A DNA stretch of 64,000 nucleotides from positions 1-64,000 of the forward strand of contig JAPPES010000025.1 in the NCBI GenBank assembly GCA_028824125.1, given 5' to 3'. The stretch comes from Candidatus Poribacteria bacterium. Lineage in GTDB: Bacteria; Poribacteria; WGA-4E; WGA-3G. Positions 1-9,193 of the stretch are shown here, in pieces (positions within the stretch are counted from its first letter, which is position 1; each line of letters starts with the position of its first letter). The notes beneath the pieces were generated by a model that did no database searches, was not told where the DNA came from, and saw nothing but the letters and a program-made list of their open reading frames with translations. A program made the translations under genes and the position numbers.

Positions 1-296
1 ATTCTATCATAAAACAGAAACAATGTTGCTTTAATTCTAAATGCTACTATAAATAGTTTAACGCGAGCTTGACATAAGCAATTTTTTGTAGAGCAAACTT
101 TTCGTTTGCGTCACACGGATGCACAAACTAAAGTTTGTGCTACTATGTGGCATCTTAGATTACGTTATATAGTAAACTTTAGAATTAATTGGACATTAGG
201 ATCGGTTCGGTCAGAAAACCATAACTGTCAATTTAAGAAATATCTGTGTTTTTATAAACGCTTCTCAATAAGCATGATTATTGAGATTGTCTTATA

Positions 297-371
297 TTTA
301 GTCCCGTAGGGACGATATGTTTATAGAAAAACGCCATATACACCCTCTTTAGTCCCGTAGGGACGATATGT
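297..371 (+). repeat. Paired palindromic repeat (GTCCCGTAGGGAC type), copy A
   Basis: Two 24-bp units reading TTTAGTCCCGTAGGGACGAT plus ATGT start 51 bp apart. The core GTCCC-GTA-GGGAC can form a hairpin. The intervening sequence is nearly the same as in the copy near 32932-33005, so the whole pair moves as one block and the spacer is not unique as it would be in a CRISPR. This resembles a REP/BIME-type interspersed element. Confidence 0.8.
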
Positions 372-393
372 GCAGAACAAAGACATTAGATAA

Positions 394-467
394 ACATATC
401 GTCCCTACGGGACTAAAGAGACCTTGTTCGACATGATCTATAAACATATCGTCCCTACGGGACTGAA
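394..467 (-). repeat. Paired palindromic repeat (GTCCCGTAGGGAC type), inverted copy
   Basis: Two units in the opposite orientation to the pair at 297-371, starting 50 bp apart. The second differs by one base (GACTGAA for GACTAAA). Together with the first pair they form a large potential inverted structure around position 380. Confidence 0.8.
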
Positions 468-602
468 GACACTACTACAGCGGATTTATCCCTTAAATTG
501 ACACCTATGGATCGGTTCGGTCAGAAAACCGAAACTACCGCAGACACTGTAGCACAACCTAATAGGTTGTGCTACAAAATGTCCCTTTAATTCTAAATGT
601 CA

Positions 603-3600
603 CTATATATCCTCAATTTCAAGCGGTTGATCCATTTTCTGATTTTCTGCTTCTAATTTCTCACGACTTGCAATCACGCAAATTGGGGCTTTATCTTGAT
701 TTTCCTCAAGAACTTGAAGCAATGCACGTTTTACTTCTTTGGGGGTTGCGCGTCGGAGTTGTGCATATTTTTCTTCAACCACTTCACGTGTCTGCCCCTT
801 AACATAATGCCAGATGGCATCAGTTGAGGCTTGACTTGGGCGAACAGTTTGTAGATAATCTGACGATTTCGCAATAATTGCACGGTCAATATCTGTTTGT
901 GTCCATTCTGTCTGTTTAACATAGTCAATTGTATTAGCAAACACATTAAGTGTACGTGCGATGTGCGGATCACGCTCAGATCCTTGATAAATCAAGGATT
1001 CAAACGGGTTGTATGAGAAAGCAAAACCGTAAGCATTTCCTTTTAGTCTGATCTCAGGTCTCATGTAATCATTCCTAATGATATGTGACCCGATTGTTAA
1101 AAGGACCGAATCTGAATGTGAATAGTGTGGAGCTGGAATTATCTTTGTGCAATGTGCTATTGGAATAGGAGCGGCCAACCCATCACGGGGTGGTGTTTGA
1201 AAAGATTGAAAGTTAATTGGCGTTGGTAATATCGGTTCAGGACGCATTTCGTCAATCCAATTGGTTAATTGTCCACGAAACATAGCGAAAGCGGTGTCAG
1301 TACCAGTAAAACTGGCGGTTACTCGACATTGGGATAATAGAAAATTGCGAATCTTTTCTATATTACAGGCAAGTTCTTCATAGGAGTCATCAAAACTGTT
1401 GAGCAGCATTTCATTTGTGCGGAGACGTGGCAGTCCATAGACAATATCTTTGAGATAACCTCGTATTGAAAGTCTATTTGCAGCACGATGGTTGGCAGCA
1501 TGGGGCCAGTAATAATCCTGTTTAGACGTTACTGCCCGTTTGAGTATCTCGCGGAAACGTTTTTTATCGCGCGGGTTAACATTGAAAATCAGATCATGAA
1601 TGACGTTTAATGCATCTGCAATTTTTCCATCGAGTGCTTTGAGTTCAAACCGAACCCCAAAAACTGTGTGATCTGGCCCATGTGCGTGTGTTGTAAATGT
1701 CGGTGAACATCCTATGCCGCCGGTTGCTGCTGCTCTACGTTGTGCAATTTGTTCGTAATTCATCTTGCCAGCACCGAGTTTACTAATTGCATCGGTGTAA
1801 CATGACAGATACTGCCAAAGATGTTGCGGTAATCCCTGCAAGTCGAAATTGAGTGTAAGATAGTTCACACCGTTTGAAAAGATGTCATTTCTGAGTAGAG
1901 GACAACCTTTGACCGTTTCAACAGTAGTAGGAATTTGTAGAGGCTTATCATGTAGGTCAGAGACGCGCAGCTGCGGCAATTTTGCTAAATCCGCAGGTGA
2001 ATTGGGTTTTCCACTAAGATTTTCAAGTTCGATGGCATCAACAGCAATCTGTCTCAGCTGTTCATCTGAAAGTTGTGCGCGAATTGCTTTTAGGCGTTCA
2101 TTTTCCTTTGCATAAAGACTTGCCAGTTTACCTGGGGCAGGTTTAAGGATGGTGGTCAACCGATGTGGGTTGTCAAGAAGCCGCTCGCGAATCAACTCAT
2201 TGAAAATCTGTGGATTTTGCTCCCAACGTTGACGGACAGCAGATAAGTGTACCCCCATCTTTAAGAATAGTGTTGGGTCTTTTTCATATATCCATGTATT
2301 AAAGACACGCATCGCCATTTGAAACGGGAAGTTTGATGTAACTTCCTGATAGTCATAAGTGATCTGTTGGAATGCGGCTTCTACTTGTTCCTGGTTGATA
2401 TCTGCATTCGCAATTTGAGTCAATGTATTCATCACCAATTCCACAAAAGGTTCAACGCGATCTGCTTCACTTCCGACTAAACCGATGCTCCATGTCCTAT
2501 TCGGTCCCATCCTACCACCTAAGAAATTGTACCGTATGTTGATTCCAAGTTTGACATTAGTTATTGCTTTTCGGAGCGGTGAACTTTCATTGCCAAGCAA
2601 TATCCTGAGTAATAGTCTGAACATGATAGCCTCTTCAGGATCTGTTGCATCTCCGATGAGCCAACTCAACATCAAATAGGTCTTTTCATTTAGGGACTCG
2701 TCAGTCCCAATTGGATATGTATCCGTGACTATTCTCGGGGATTTCCACTTTGACTGACGTGTTGTTTCTTTTCTTAGAGGATGTTGCCGCCCATTTGTTT
2801 GTGTCTTTGGCATCCTCTCCAGTTTATCGGAAAGGAATGAGAGATATTCGTGTGTGGGTATATCTCCGTAGAAAAAGAAATAACTGTTGTGTGGATGATA
2901 GTATGTTTCGTGATAAAACTTTAACTTTTCGTACGTTAAATCAGGTATAACAAGTGGATTCCCAGCACCATTGTTAGTGTAGTGGGTATCCGGTAAGAGA
3001 TTATTCTTAACAGTTGTCCAAAGGCAGTATTCAGGATCCGTCAAGCCCATTTTCACTTCATTATAGACGATTCCGTTGATCTTTAAATTCTCTGTCGGTT
3101 GGTCTAGGTCAATTGGTTCAAGATGATGTGCTTCACGTTTAAAGGTCTCCTCAGTCAGAAGTGGATGAAAAACCGAATCAAAATGAATTTCTGCAATATT
3201 AAATAGGTCTTTCCTGACATTGTTTGAGGTGTAGTAGAATCCGTGATCAACACAGTTCATTGCATTCGTACTGTCATAGGACGCTAAGCTCATCTTCATA
3301 CTTTCAAATAACACACCTTTTACTGGATACTTACGAGAACCCATTGTAACGCAGTGTTCAAGGATATGGGGCAATCCTGTATCATCATAAGTTGGTGTTA
3401 TTGGACTGATTGAAAACAGGTTTCTGGAGTCGTCTGTCCAGAGATGCAGCAGTCGCGCTCCGCTATGTGGATGCAAGAGTTCTATTGCCACTGCCCGCAA
3501 TTCTTCAATAGGTGTGATGGCTTTAACTTCAAATCCGTGAAGTTTTTTCCCTTGTTGTAGATCAACGGGCGGGCGTGAGGACCCGCCACTATCAGCTGCG

Positions 3601-3614
3601 AGTTTTGAATCCAT
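603..3614 (-). CDS. Peptidase M16C (PreP/insulinase-like metalloprotease)
   Basis: About 1003 residues, the usual size of the M16C family (presequence protease, yeast Cym1 and bacterial relatives), zinc peptidases that degrade peptides inside a closed clam-shell chamber. The inverted zinc motif HxxEH is visible as HILEH at about residues 83-87, and the downstream acidic ligand fits the GIVYNEVKM segment, as is typical of this family. The rest shows the expected four-domain length without a signal peptide, so it is probably cytoplasmic. An in-frame ATG exists at 3665, but I chose 3614 because a strong GGAGG stands five bases upstream of it. The extra 17 codons would read into the inverted-repeat element at 3639-3774. 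The gene is transcribed alone and ends in TAG. Confidence 0.93.
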   Translation of the reverse strand: MDSKLAADSGGSSRPPVDLQQGKKLHGFEVKAITPIEELRAVAIELLHPHSGARLLHLWTDDSRNLFSISPITPTYDDTGLPHILEHCVTMGSRKYPVKGVLFESMKMSLASYDSTNAMNCVDHGFYYTSNNVRKDLFNIAEIHFDSVFHPLLTEETFKREAHHLEPIDLDQPTENLKINGIVYNEVKMGLTDPEYCLWTTVKNNLLPDTHYTNNGAGNPLVIPDLTYEKLKFYHETYYHPHNSYFFFYGDIPTHEYLSFLSDKLERMPKTQTNGRQHPLRKETTRQSKWKSPRIVTDTYPIGTDESLNEKTYLMLSWLIGDATDPEEAIMFRLLLRILLGNESSPLRKAITNVKLGINIRYNFLGGRMGPNRTWSIGLVGSEADRVEPFVELVMNTLTQIANADINQEQVEAAFQQITYDYQEVTSNFPFQMAMRVFNTWIYEKDPTLFLKMGVHLSAVRQRWEQNPQIFNELIRERLLDNPHRLTTILKPAPGKLASLYAKENERLKAIRAQLSDEQLRQIAVDAIELENLSGKPNSPADLAKLPQLRVSDLHDKPLQIPTTVETVKGCPLLRNDIFSNGVNYLTLNFDLQGLPQHLWQYLSCYTDAISKLGAGKMNYEQIAQRRAAATGGIGCSPTFTTHAHGPDHTVFGVRFELKALDGKIADALNVIHDLIFNVNPRDKKRFREILKRAVTSKQDYYWPHAANHRAANRLSIRGYLKDIVYGLPRLRTNEMLLNSFDDSYEELACNIEKIRNFLLSQCRVTASFTGTDTAFAMFRGQLTNWIDEMRPEPILPTPINFQSFQTPPRDGLAAPIPIAHCTKIIPAPHYSHSDSVLLTIGSHIIRNDYMRPEIRLKGNAYGFAFSYNPFESLIYQGSERDPHIARTLNVFANTIDYVKQTEWTQTDIDRAIIAKSSDYLQTVRPSQASTDAIWHYVKGQTREVVEEKYAQLRRATPKEVKRALLQVLEENQDKAPICVIASREKLEAENQKMDQPLEIEDI

Positions 3615-3638
3615 TTTGCCTCCAGTTTTTTTTTCTAA

Positions 3639-3774
3639 TACCATTTCTAAAAAATAAACTTTCATTATCAGATTTTGAGTTTACTCGTTGAAATGCAGAA
3701 TGTAAGAGGCGCAATGAATTGCGCGACTACAAACGTGTTATTTGTTAATGATGGTCTATCATTCAGAAATGGTA
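3639..3774. mobile_element. MITE-like element, ACCATTTCT/AGAAATGGT termini
   Basis: A 136-bp non-coding element bounded by TACCATTTCTAAA and TTCAGAAATGGTA as terminal inverted repeats. Inside lies the hairpin repeat GAGGCGCAATGAATTGCGCG (about 3706-3725). The same termini occur at 8711-8837 and 14289-14400 around a different internal hairpin, and the same internal hairpin recurs near 6130-6160 and, inverted, near 55010-55040. No transposase is encoded, so any movement would depend on one in trans. Confidence 0.75.
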
Positions 3775-3778
3775 TAAT

Positions 3779-5080
3779 TTATTTCTTTTCTAAGCTTGCA
3801 CAGACGAGTTCATTATCATTTCGCGCGAAGACGTGTTTGTAGGCAAATGCCGGGTGTGCCCAAGTAACACCACCTCTACGGTTCAACTGGCCACGAGTAG
3901 GTTCAATCAACTTTGCACGACTAATGATATTCAATCCTTTAGGTGAAAGTTCTGTGATGAGAAGTTCACCGTGCTCATTGAACATCCAAACTTTATCGGC
4001 ATTTTGGACAAAGTGGATATTGCTCCAGCGCGCTTTTCGGACAGCCGTAAGGTCTTCCCATATCCTGTCACCGTTGCGTGCATCAAGGCATCGGAGTTCA
4101 CCATAACTGTCTACACCGTAAATGTAATTGCCAATACGGACCGGTGTTGCCATCGTTGTATGGAGCGCCTCGGTGTTTTGCTCGTCTTTACCGCTGCGGT
4201 GCCAGCCAAGTTCTACAGCCAGCTTGTCCGGTGGTAACTTCAGCATCAATGAACCTTGAATGAAATGAGTCATAAACAGTTCGTTTTGGTCGAAAACAGG
4301 CGTAGCAATTGCAACCTCATAACGTTTCGGTGGAAGGGGAAAAAGCCAATGCACTGCGCCTGTTTGCGGATCAAGCGCGGCGATGTTACGACCAGTCCAG
4401 CAGATTAAGACCCGTTTGCCTGCCTGCGTAATTATGATCGGGGCAGAATAAGAGGCGTTATCGCTCAGCGCTTTCCACTTTTCCTCACCTGTTTTTCTGT
4501 CAAACGCAACAATACAAGCATCCGGTTTACCACCGATTTGAACAATCAGGTTATCTGCTTCCACAATAGGCGCACATGCGATCCCCCAGATCGGCATATT
4601 GATGTTATATTCGGTATTTAAATCTTTTTTCCACACAATGTTGCCAGTAACGGCATCAAAACAGTGCAGATGTCCCATTGCCCCCAAAGCGTAAGCGAAG
4701 CCATCGTGTACAGTGACATTTGCACGGGGCCCTGCTGTATATTGGATTGTGTATTCACAATCATAAGTATAAGACCATATTTCGTCACCTGTTTTCCAAT
4801 CAAAACAATGAACGCGTTCGACCTGTTTCGGTTTTGTGAGTCTATCGGTGACATAGACACGTCCATCGGCAACGCTCGGCCCACTATACCCGCTGCCAAC
4901 AGGAACACTCCATCGGATAGGAATTTGTGGTCCATCAAATTCTTCAATGATACCGGTTTCTTTCCAAACACCATCTCGGTTGTCCCCGCGCCATTGAGAC
5001 CAATCATCAGCAACGGTAAATTGTACCTGTCCAGATACTATAACAAAAAGAACAATAAATAAATATGTAAGTTGTTTCAT
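3779..5080 (-). CDS. Secreted PQQ-type beta-propeller repeat protein
   Basis: About 433 residues. It starts with a typical signal peptide (MKQLTYLFIVLFVIVSG, cleavage probably after VQFTVA) followed by DDWSQWRGDNRDG, the hallmark start of PQQ-like/outer-membrane-assembly-like propellers of planctomycete-type bacteria. Repeats of the form V..G..YV.....G.L.C.D..TG...W run along the protein, for example VHCFDWKTGDEIW, LHCFDAVTGNIVW, IVAFDRKTGEEKW and LRCLDARNGDRIW. It is probably a periplasmic scaffold, or a quinoprotein-fold protein without an enzyme activity that I can identify. The start at 5080 places the signal peptide at the N terminus. GAGGAG lies 13 bases upstream, a rather long spacing. 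Confidence 0.88.
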   Translation of the reverse strand: MKQLTYLFIVLFVIVSGQVQFTVADDWSQWRGDNRDGVWKETGIIEEFDGPQIPIRWSVPVGSGYSGPSVADGRVYVTDRLTKPKQVERVHCFDWKTGDEIWSYTYDCEYTIQYTAGPRANVTVHDGFAYALGAMGHLHCFDAVTGNIVWKKDLNTEYNINMPIWGIACAPIVEADNLIVQIGGKPDACIVAFDRKTGEEKWKALSDNASYSAPIIITQAGKRVLICWTGRNIAALDPQTGAVHWLFPLPPKRYEVAIATPVFDQNELFMTHFIQGSLMLKLPPDKLAVELGWHRSGKDEQNTEALHTTMATPVRIGNYIYGVDSYGELRCLDARNGDRIWEDLTAVRKARWSNIHFVQNADKVWMFNEHGELLITELSPKGLNIISRAKLIEPTRGQLNRRGGVTWAHPAFAYKHVFARNDNELVCASLEKK

Positions 5081-5157
5081 TGACTTTATAAAACTCCTCA
5101 AATAAGGTATAAGGTGTACGGGTGATAACACCGTTTGTTAGATTTCATAGTTCACGG

Positions 5158-5868
5158 TCAACTATTTTTCTCTGCTTGGAGACGTTCAAGTTCCGCTAAA
5201 ACTTTGCTAAGTTCAGCCTCAGCATTTTCAGCTCGTGCTTCAGCATTTTGCCTTGCGATATGTTCTTGTTCAGCTCGTGCTTCAGCTTTCCGTGCCCGTT
5301 CAGGTGGCGGCTGCAACCATTGCCGTGTCCCAGGATCGTACAAACGCAAAATACCATCGCGTTCTCCCAAATCCAAACCCAACACATTGGATGGAAGACG
5401 CGAATCCACAAAAGCTATTTCTTGATATGTCCCGTCAATAAGCCGAAAACCGATAAAATTCGGATATATTTCACCTTCCGGATCATAGATGTAGTATTCC
5501 TTAACTTTAAGCACCGCGGCATAAAGATCCTTTTTCTTTCCTATGTCATCTTTATAAGTACTTCTGCTTGATACTTCTAACACAAAATCGGGTGTTTTTC
5601 CCTCTTCCCAAATCAGATAGGTCCGTCTCCGTTTTTTAGCAACACCTTGAACTATAAAGACATCAGGTGATACCGACTTTTTCATATTTCCTTCTTCATA
5701 ATATATTAGAAGATTTCCTGAAACATAAACAGGATCGTTCCTAAAATGGTGTTGAAGCATCCAAATGAAATCCACCATTAGATCCCGATGTGTATCCGTT
5801 TCCGCCATAGGTTTACCGTCCGATTCCGGATAGACAAATGTCGGCGCAGACTGTATTTTTGGCTGCAT
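5158..5868 (-). CDS. Uma2 family endonuclease (DUF820) with coiled-coil tail
   Basis: About 236 residues. The core carries the PD-(D/E)xK nuclease pattern of Uma2/DUF820 proteins: a THRDLMVDFIWML helix, SPDVFIV, then PDFVLEVSSRSTYKDDIGKKKDLY with the acidic and lysine residues of the fold. The last 45 residues are an Ala/Glu/Arg-rich coiled coil (ARAEQEHIARQNAEARAEN), a tail often seen in cyanobacterial Uma2 proteins. The family is greatly expanded in some genomes and its biological role is unclear. Start 5868 has GGAG eight bases upstream; the longer ORF to 5904 lacks this. Confidence 0.9.
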   Translation of the reverse strand: MQPKIQSAPTFVYPESDGKPMAETDTHRDLMVDFIWMLQHHFRNDPVYVSGNLLIYYEEGNMKKSVSPDVFIVQGVAKKRRRTYLIWEEGKTPDFVLEVSSRSTYKDDIGKKKDLYAAVLKVKEYYIYDPEGEIYPNFIGFRLIDGTYQEIAFVDSRLPSNVLGLDLGERDGILRLYDPGTRQWLQPPPERARKAEARAEQEHIARQNAEARAENAEAELSKVLAELERLQAEKNS

Positions 5869-5904
5869 CGTGTCATCTCCAAATAATAGAGTACAAGGTA
5901 ACAA

Positions 5905-6312
5905 ATTTAAAATGGTAACTATTATGTAGTTTACCTTTTTTTGTGGTTTTTGTCAATGGAAATTGGCCAGACCTATCATTGGGGTGTGTAAAGTATTTGG
6001 CAAAAGGGTGAAAATCTGCTATTGCTGGACACCTGTCGCCTCGCTGGGGCTTATCAGGAGTGTTTATCACGTTCTTATACACATTTCGCCGCGTTGGAGC
6101 CACCACAAAGCATTGCAAACAGATAACATGAATGTAAGAGGCGCAATGAATTGCGCGACTACTAACGCGTTTCTTATTATTGATTGGCGATCTTTTAGAA
6201 AACGTATAACATGAATGTCCGAGGCTCAATGAATTGCGCTTGGTGAATATGCTTATGACATTCACATTAAACGCATGTTCTTTTAATAATGCCCCTTCAT
6301 TTAGAAATGGTA
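5905..6312. repeat. Non-coding region with two degenerate hairpin repeat families
   Basis: No gene is evident in this 408-bp stretch. At 6029-6051 and 6079-6101 there are two degenerate units related to the CGCCCCGCTGGGGC palindrome, 50 bp apart, the same spacing as the cleaner pair at 28306-28378. At about 6130-6160 and 6213-6240 lie two copies of the GGCGCAATGAATTGCGC hairpin, the second decayed. A right-hand terminus TTTAGAAATGGTATT sits at 6299-6313, directly at the stop of the terminase gene. The ORFs at 5873-6265 (minus) and 5963-6214 (plus) are repeat-derived. Confidence 0.65.
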
Positions 6313-8034
6313 TTACAATCTAACTTTGAATTCTTTTTGACGTTGGCGTGCGATGTCGCGTCGTTCTTTCCGTTCAGATTCATAAGTGGCAATGCGCAGT
6401 TGACATGCGCCTTCAAGGGCATCGGGGCCGTCATTGAAGTCCCCTATAGGATATAATTCCATCTGTTTTTGAAATTCAGTGGATAACTTTTTATGGAAAC
6501 CGAGCCAGTGGTTTCGGATAGGTGCTTGGAGTGCGTCTATGCGATCAAACTTGTTGCGTCGTCGAGTTATCCATTTTATGTTAAATTGCGTTGAATAGTT
6601 TCGTTTTTCTCGTTCTGCCTTGAAAGTGCGTTCTGCAACTTGCTTTTGTGCATCCCATGTGTCTTGGACAAACCCCTCAATACCGAGTCGGATTCTATAA
6701 TTTCTTGATTTGACGATGCTACGGACTTTGTCATGCATGTCAAAGCAAGCGCGGATTTGTGCTTCTATATTATCTCGAAATAGGTGTGCGTCGAGGACAT
6801 AACCGTGTGTTCCGCCAAGGAAGGATTGTGTATTTGCGTTTCGCCCTGGTGTAGGTGTCCACAAAACGCTGACGACTGCTGCATAAGCGTTATCAACGAT
6901 GTCTTTGCCACCTGCCCAGTCAAGGAATATAGAAGCTCCAGCTATGTCTGCCCAATGGACAAGAACTTTATCATCGCGTAGCAATCCTTCTGCTACGATG
7001 TCAAATTTCAATGCGTTTTTCATATCAAAGAGTGTCTGTGATGGATCATAAGTTTCGTTTTGGAATTCACGTAGGACTGGATAATAACCGACATCACATA
7101 TTTCTTTTCGTATGTCGTAGTATGTGATTTGTTCTTTCCAGAGATGTTTGATGTGTGGTTCTTGTGCTGTTTCAGCAAGATGTTGATTATAAAAAGCGTC
7201 TGCTTTCGTGATGCGTTCTGTGTCCTGAAGTGAAAGGTCGGTATATATCTGTTCCCATTGTTTCCACTGTTTTTCATGGGTTGGATGCCAGAGGTCCGCG
7301 GGTTCTTCTATAGCTCTGAATAGGTGTGTTGTCCACTGCGGTCGTTTTTGCAGGGTTGCTGCGATTGCTTCTGGATGCTTTAGGGTATCAATGTTGATAA
7401 AGTTTGTTGTGCGGTCGATTCTGCCTGCCTGCATCAAGTCTGAGTCGAACCACAATTGGTCTTTTGCCCGCACAGTTGGGTTTTTTAGTGTTTCTGGGTC
7501 GTCAAGGTCATCAGAAATAATGAGATCGGGGCGGTGGTTTTTGAACAATTCTCCACGTATCTGTGCGCCTCGTCCTTTGGCGGCTATGAGTTGGGTGCCG
7601 TTGTTACAACGTAGTCGGTTAACGGTTCCATTGCATTTTATATGTGTGAATCGTTTATCCGTTTCTATCTTGTGTTTGATGTCTCTGACTCGTGATTCAG
7701 CGACTGCATGTGTGCGTGAGAGAATAAGAATAAAATGATAGGGTTCTATGCTGAGTTTCCGGTAGCAGTTTTTGAAGTAGATTGCGTGGAGTGGTAGGAT
7801 AACTGCCATGCATGTTGATTTTCCACTGCCGCGTGGTGCGAGTATATTGATTCGTTTTGCTGTATCTCCGGGCAGCAGTGTACTGAAGATTTGATGATGA
7901 TGGTTGCCGAATGGCGCGCTCATATATTCCGAGCAAAATTTTTTGGCGAAGGCTTGGGGTGACCAGAAACAGAAAGCGGTTTTGCATGCTTCAATCCTCG
8001 AATTCGGAGAGGTTTCGAGGATTTGCTTCATCAT
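6313..8034 (-). CDS. Phage-type terminase large subunit (TerL-like)
   Basis: About 573 residues from the chosen start. The N-terminal half has an ATPase with Walker A APRGSGKST (about residues 66-74) and Walker B LIISDDLDD (about 171-179), followed by a C-terminal RNase H-like nuclease with DWAGGKDIVDN and further acidic positions. This is the packaging-motor architecture that cuts and translocates phage DNA. No capsid, portal or tail genes stand nearby, so the pair with the upstream gene looks like an orphan remnant or a co-opted module. Start 8034 (ATGATG) has GGGAG 12 bases upstream and overlaps the previous gene by 44 bp. An upstream ATG at 8103 and the full ORF to 8196 would overlap more and lack a clear ribosome site. 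Confidence 0.82.
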   Translation of the reverse strand: MMKQILETSPNSRIEACKTAFCFWSPQAFAKKFCSEYMSAPFGNHHHQIFSTLLPGDTAKRINILAPRGSGKSTCMAVILPLHAIYFKNCYRKLSIEPYHFILILSRTHAVAESRVRDIKHKIETDKRFTHIKCNGTVNRLRCNNGTQLIAAKGRGAQIRGELFKNHRPDLIISDDLDDPETLKNPTVRAKDQLWFDSDLMQAGRIDRTTNFINIDTLKHPEAIAATLQKRPQWTTHLFRAIEEPADLWHPTHEKQWKQWEQIYTDLSLQDTERITKADAFYNQHLAETAQEPHIKHLWKEQITYYDIRKEICDVGYYPVLREFQNETYDPSQTLFDMKNALKFDIVAEGLLRDDKVLVHWADIAGASIFLDWAGGKDIVDNAYAAVVSVLWTPTPGRNANTQSFLGGTHGYVLDAHLFRDNIEAQIRACFDMHDKVRSIVKSRNYRIRLGIEGFVQDTWDAQKQVAERTFKAEREKRNYSTQFNIKWITRRRNKFDRIDALQAPIRNHWLGFHKKLSTEFQKQMELYPIGDFNDGPDALEGACQLRIATYESERKERRDIARQRQKEFKVRL

Positions 8035-8605
8035 CGCTTTCTGTGTCTCCCATGGTTGCCGCTTCAGGACTTCTGTCGCTTTCAGTTCTGCTTTGGTTGG
8101 CATTGTATTGTTGGGCGAGGAGGTGGTGAGGGACGGTGCGGTCGATATACTCTCCATCCAGTTTGAGAACGATCGAAAGGATCTTAATGATTTCATCTGC
8201 TGATGCCTCCTTAATTTTTTCGGATAAGAGGGAAATAGCGGGAAGTTCTATGGCTGCGATTAAATTGTCTAAAGTGAGTTGTCGTCTGTTGATGCGTTGA
8301 TTCAGTTCTTTAATTTTCTTTCCTGCTAAAAACGTCTTTTGCTCTTCGATGTATTTGAAGTATTTCGAATCCGGTGGACAGTATTTTGGATAGTTCGGAT
8401 TGGCATCTCTGAATGCTTTTTTACACCAATCTCTGTCTTTTGGATTATCGGGTGATAGATCGTAGGTATCACATTTCTCTTTTAGATGAATTAACATCTG
8501 TCTGTTGACTTCCGCTATTGCTTGTTGTGTATCGCCTAATTGTGCTACAAGTGTGGCATAAAGCAGTTTTAGTTCTTCTGTGATACGGGGGCGTTTTTTG
8601 TTCAT
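7991..8605 (-). CDS. Unknown helical protein upstream of terminase (TerS-like position)
   Basis: About 204 residues with no clear family match that I can name. It is charged and largely helical. An N-terminal segment (RPRITEELKLLYATLVAQLG) might be DNA-binding, a middle part has cysteines (CDTYDLSP, DWCKKAF, KYCPPDSKYF), and the C terminus is acidic and low-complexity (DTESDDEANPRNLSEFED). Its place directly ahead of and overlapping a TerL-like gene suggests a small-terminase or adaptor role, but this rests on synteny alone. Start 8605 has GGAG eight bases upstream; the ORF extension to 8680 reads through the direct repeat at 8629-8706. Confidence 0.65.
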   Translation of the reverse strand: MNKKRPRITEELKLLYATLVAQLGDTQQAIAEVNRQMLIHLKEKCDTYDLSPDNPKDRDWCKKAFRDANPNYPKYCPPDSKYFKYIEEQKTFLAGKKIKELNQRINRRQLTLDNLIAAIELPAISLLSEKIKEASADEIIKILSIVLKLDGEYIDRTVPHHLLAQQYNANQSRTESDRSPEAATMGDTESDDEANPRNLSEFED

Positions 8606-8628
8606 TGTCGGTTCTCCTTCAAAAAAAA

Positions 8629-8706
8629 TGGCATGCTTGGATTTTACCACGCATGCCACCGCTAAAAAAATAGCACACATGATTTTACCATGCGTGCCAC
8701 CGCTTA
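8629..8706. promoter_or_regulatory. Imperfect tandem repeat upstream of the terminase pair
   Basis: Two units of about 36 bp, 8629-8666 and 8671-8706, share GATTTTACCA, GCGTGCCACCGCT-like and GCATGC-like phrases. They lie between the ribosome site of the 204-residue gene and the repeat element at 8711. Their position suggests operator sites or a leader element, but no binding factor can be named. Confidence 0.4.
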
Positions 8707-8710
8707 TTTA

Positions 8711-8837
8711 TGCCATTTCTAAAAAATTAAAGTCTCTTTAAATCGTAGTCTCGTTTAGATTCTTTTGTAGCGATTCTTTAGGACACAAACTAAAAGTTTG
8801 TGCTACAAAAAAGAGACATTATTAGTTAGAAATGGTA
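8711..8837. mobile_element. MITE-like element, ACCATTTCT/AGAAATGGT termini
   Basis: A 127-bp element starting TGCCATTTCTAAAAAATTAA and ending TTAGTTAGAAATGGTA, an inverted repeat of its start. Inside is the hairpin ACAAACTAAAAGTTTGTGCT (about 8779-8798). The same termini and internal hairpin occur at 14289-14400. Confidence 0.75.
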
Positions 8838-9121
8838 TTTCTATGTATTCGTGTAAAGTAAGTTTATTTTACTGCAAATATTATAACACAAGATAAGATA
8901 GAATGCAAATAAAAATGCACTTTGTCAGGGTTGTTTAGTTTTGGGATTTTCTGTGGTGTTTTATCACAAACGTTAAATTGGCATGGACACTGCCCAACTG
9001 GTATTTGCAATATGAGTAGGTCTTATGATAGGAGCGATCTCCGAATTGCGACTTTTCAGCTAAATTGGACAAATACCTGAGGCAGAATAGCGTAACATCA
9101 TGTTAATCCTTCCTAATTTGT

Positions 9122-9150
9122 TTGCCATTCTCACCCAAGCATGGTATAAT
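9122..9150 (+). promoter_or_regulatory. Sigma70-type promoter for FRG-TPR1/mod1
   Basis: TTGCCA (9122-9127) and TATAAT (9145-9150) are separated by 17 bp, close to the vegetative consensus. Transcription would begin near 9157, some 37 bases before the start codon. The segment GGTATAATTT is also found in front of mod2. Confidence 0.7.
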
Positions 9151-9193
9151 TTTGAAAGAAACCGTCTGCCCATCTAACGAGGAGTAGAGACAT

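Larger units (their letters stand above)
1..602. repeat. Repeat-rich non-coding region
   Basis: I see no convincing gene here. The stretch holds several hairpin repeats: a GCACAAACT/AGTTTGTGC hairpin near 121-145, a related one near 549-576, two direct copies of a palindromic GTCCCGTAGGGAC unit (297-320 and 348-371) and two inverted copies (394-417 and 444-467). The phrase GGATCGGTTCGGTCAGAAAA occurs twice, near 200 and 509. A sequence ending TTAATTCTAAATG(C/T)...ACTATA occurs near 32-54 and again near 590-608. The short ORF at 106-309 is built from these repeats and is not supported. Confidence 0.75.

Noticed and set aside
297-467. CRISPR-like array of 24-bp repeats with 26-27 bp spacers
   Set aside because: Only two units per orientation, and the spacer itself recurs at 32956-32981. 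There are no cas genes. It is a mobile palindromic element.
3924-5062. Plus-strand ORFs opposite the PQQ propeller gene
   Set aside because: They are antisense shadows of a well-supported gene with signal peptide and family repeats.
5135-5571. Plus-strand Ala/Ser-rich ORFs opposite the Uma2 gene
   Set aside because: They arise from the antisense of the coiled-coil coding repeats.
6313-8605. A prophage
   Set aside because: No integrase, portal, capsid or tail genes within 6 kb on either side.
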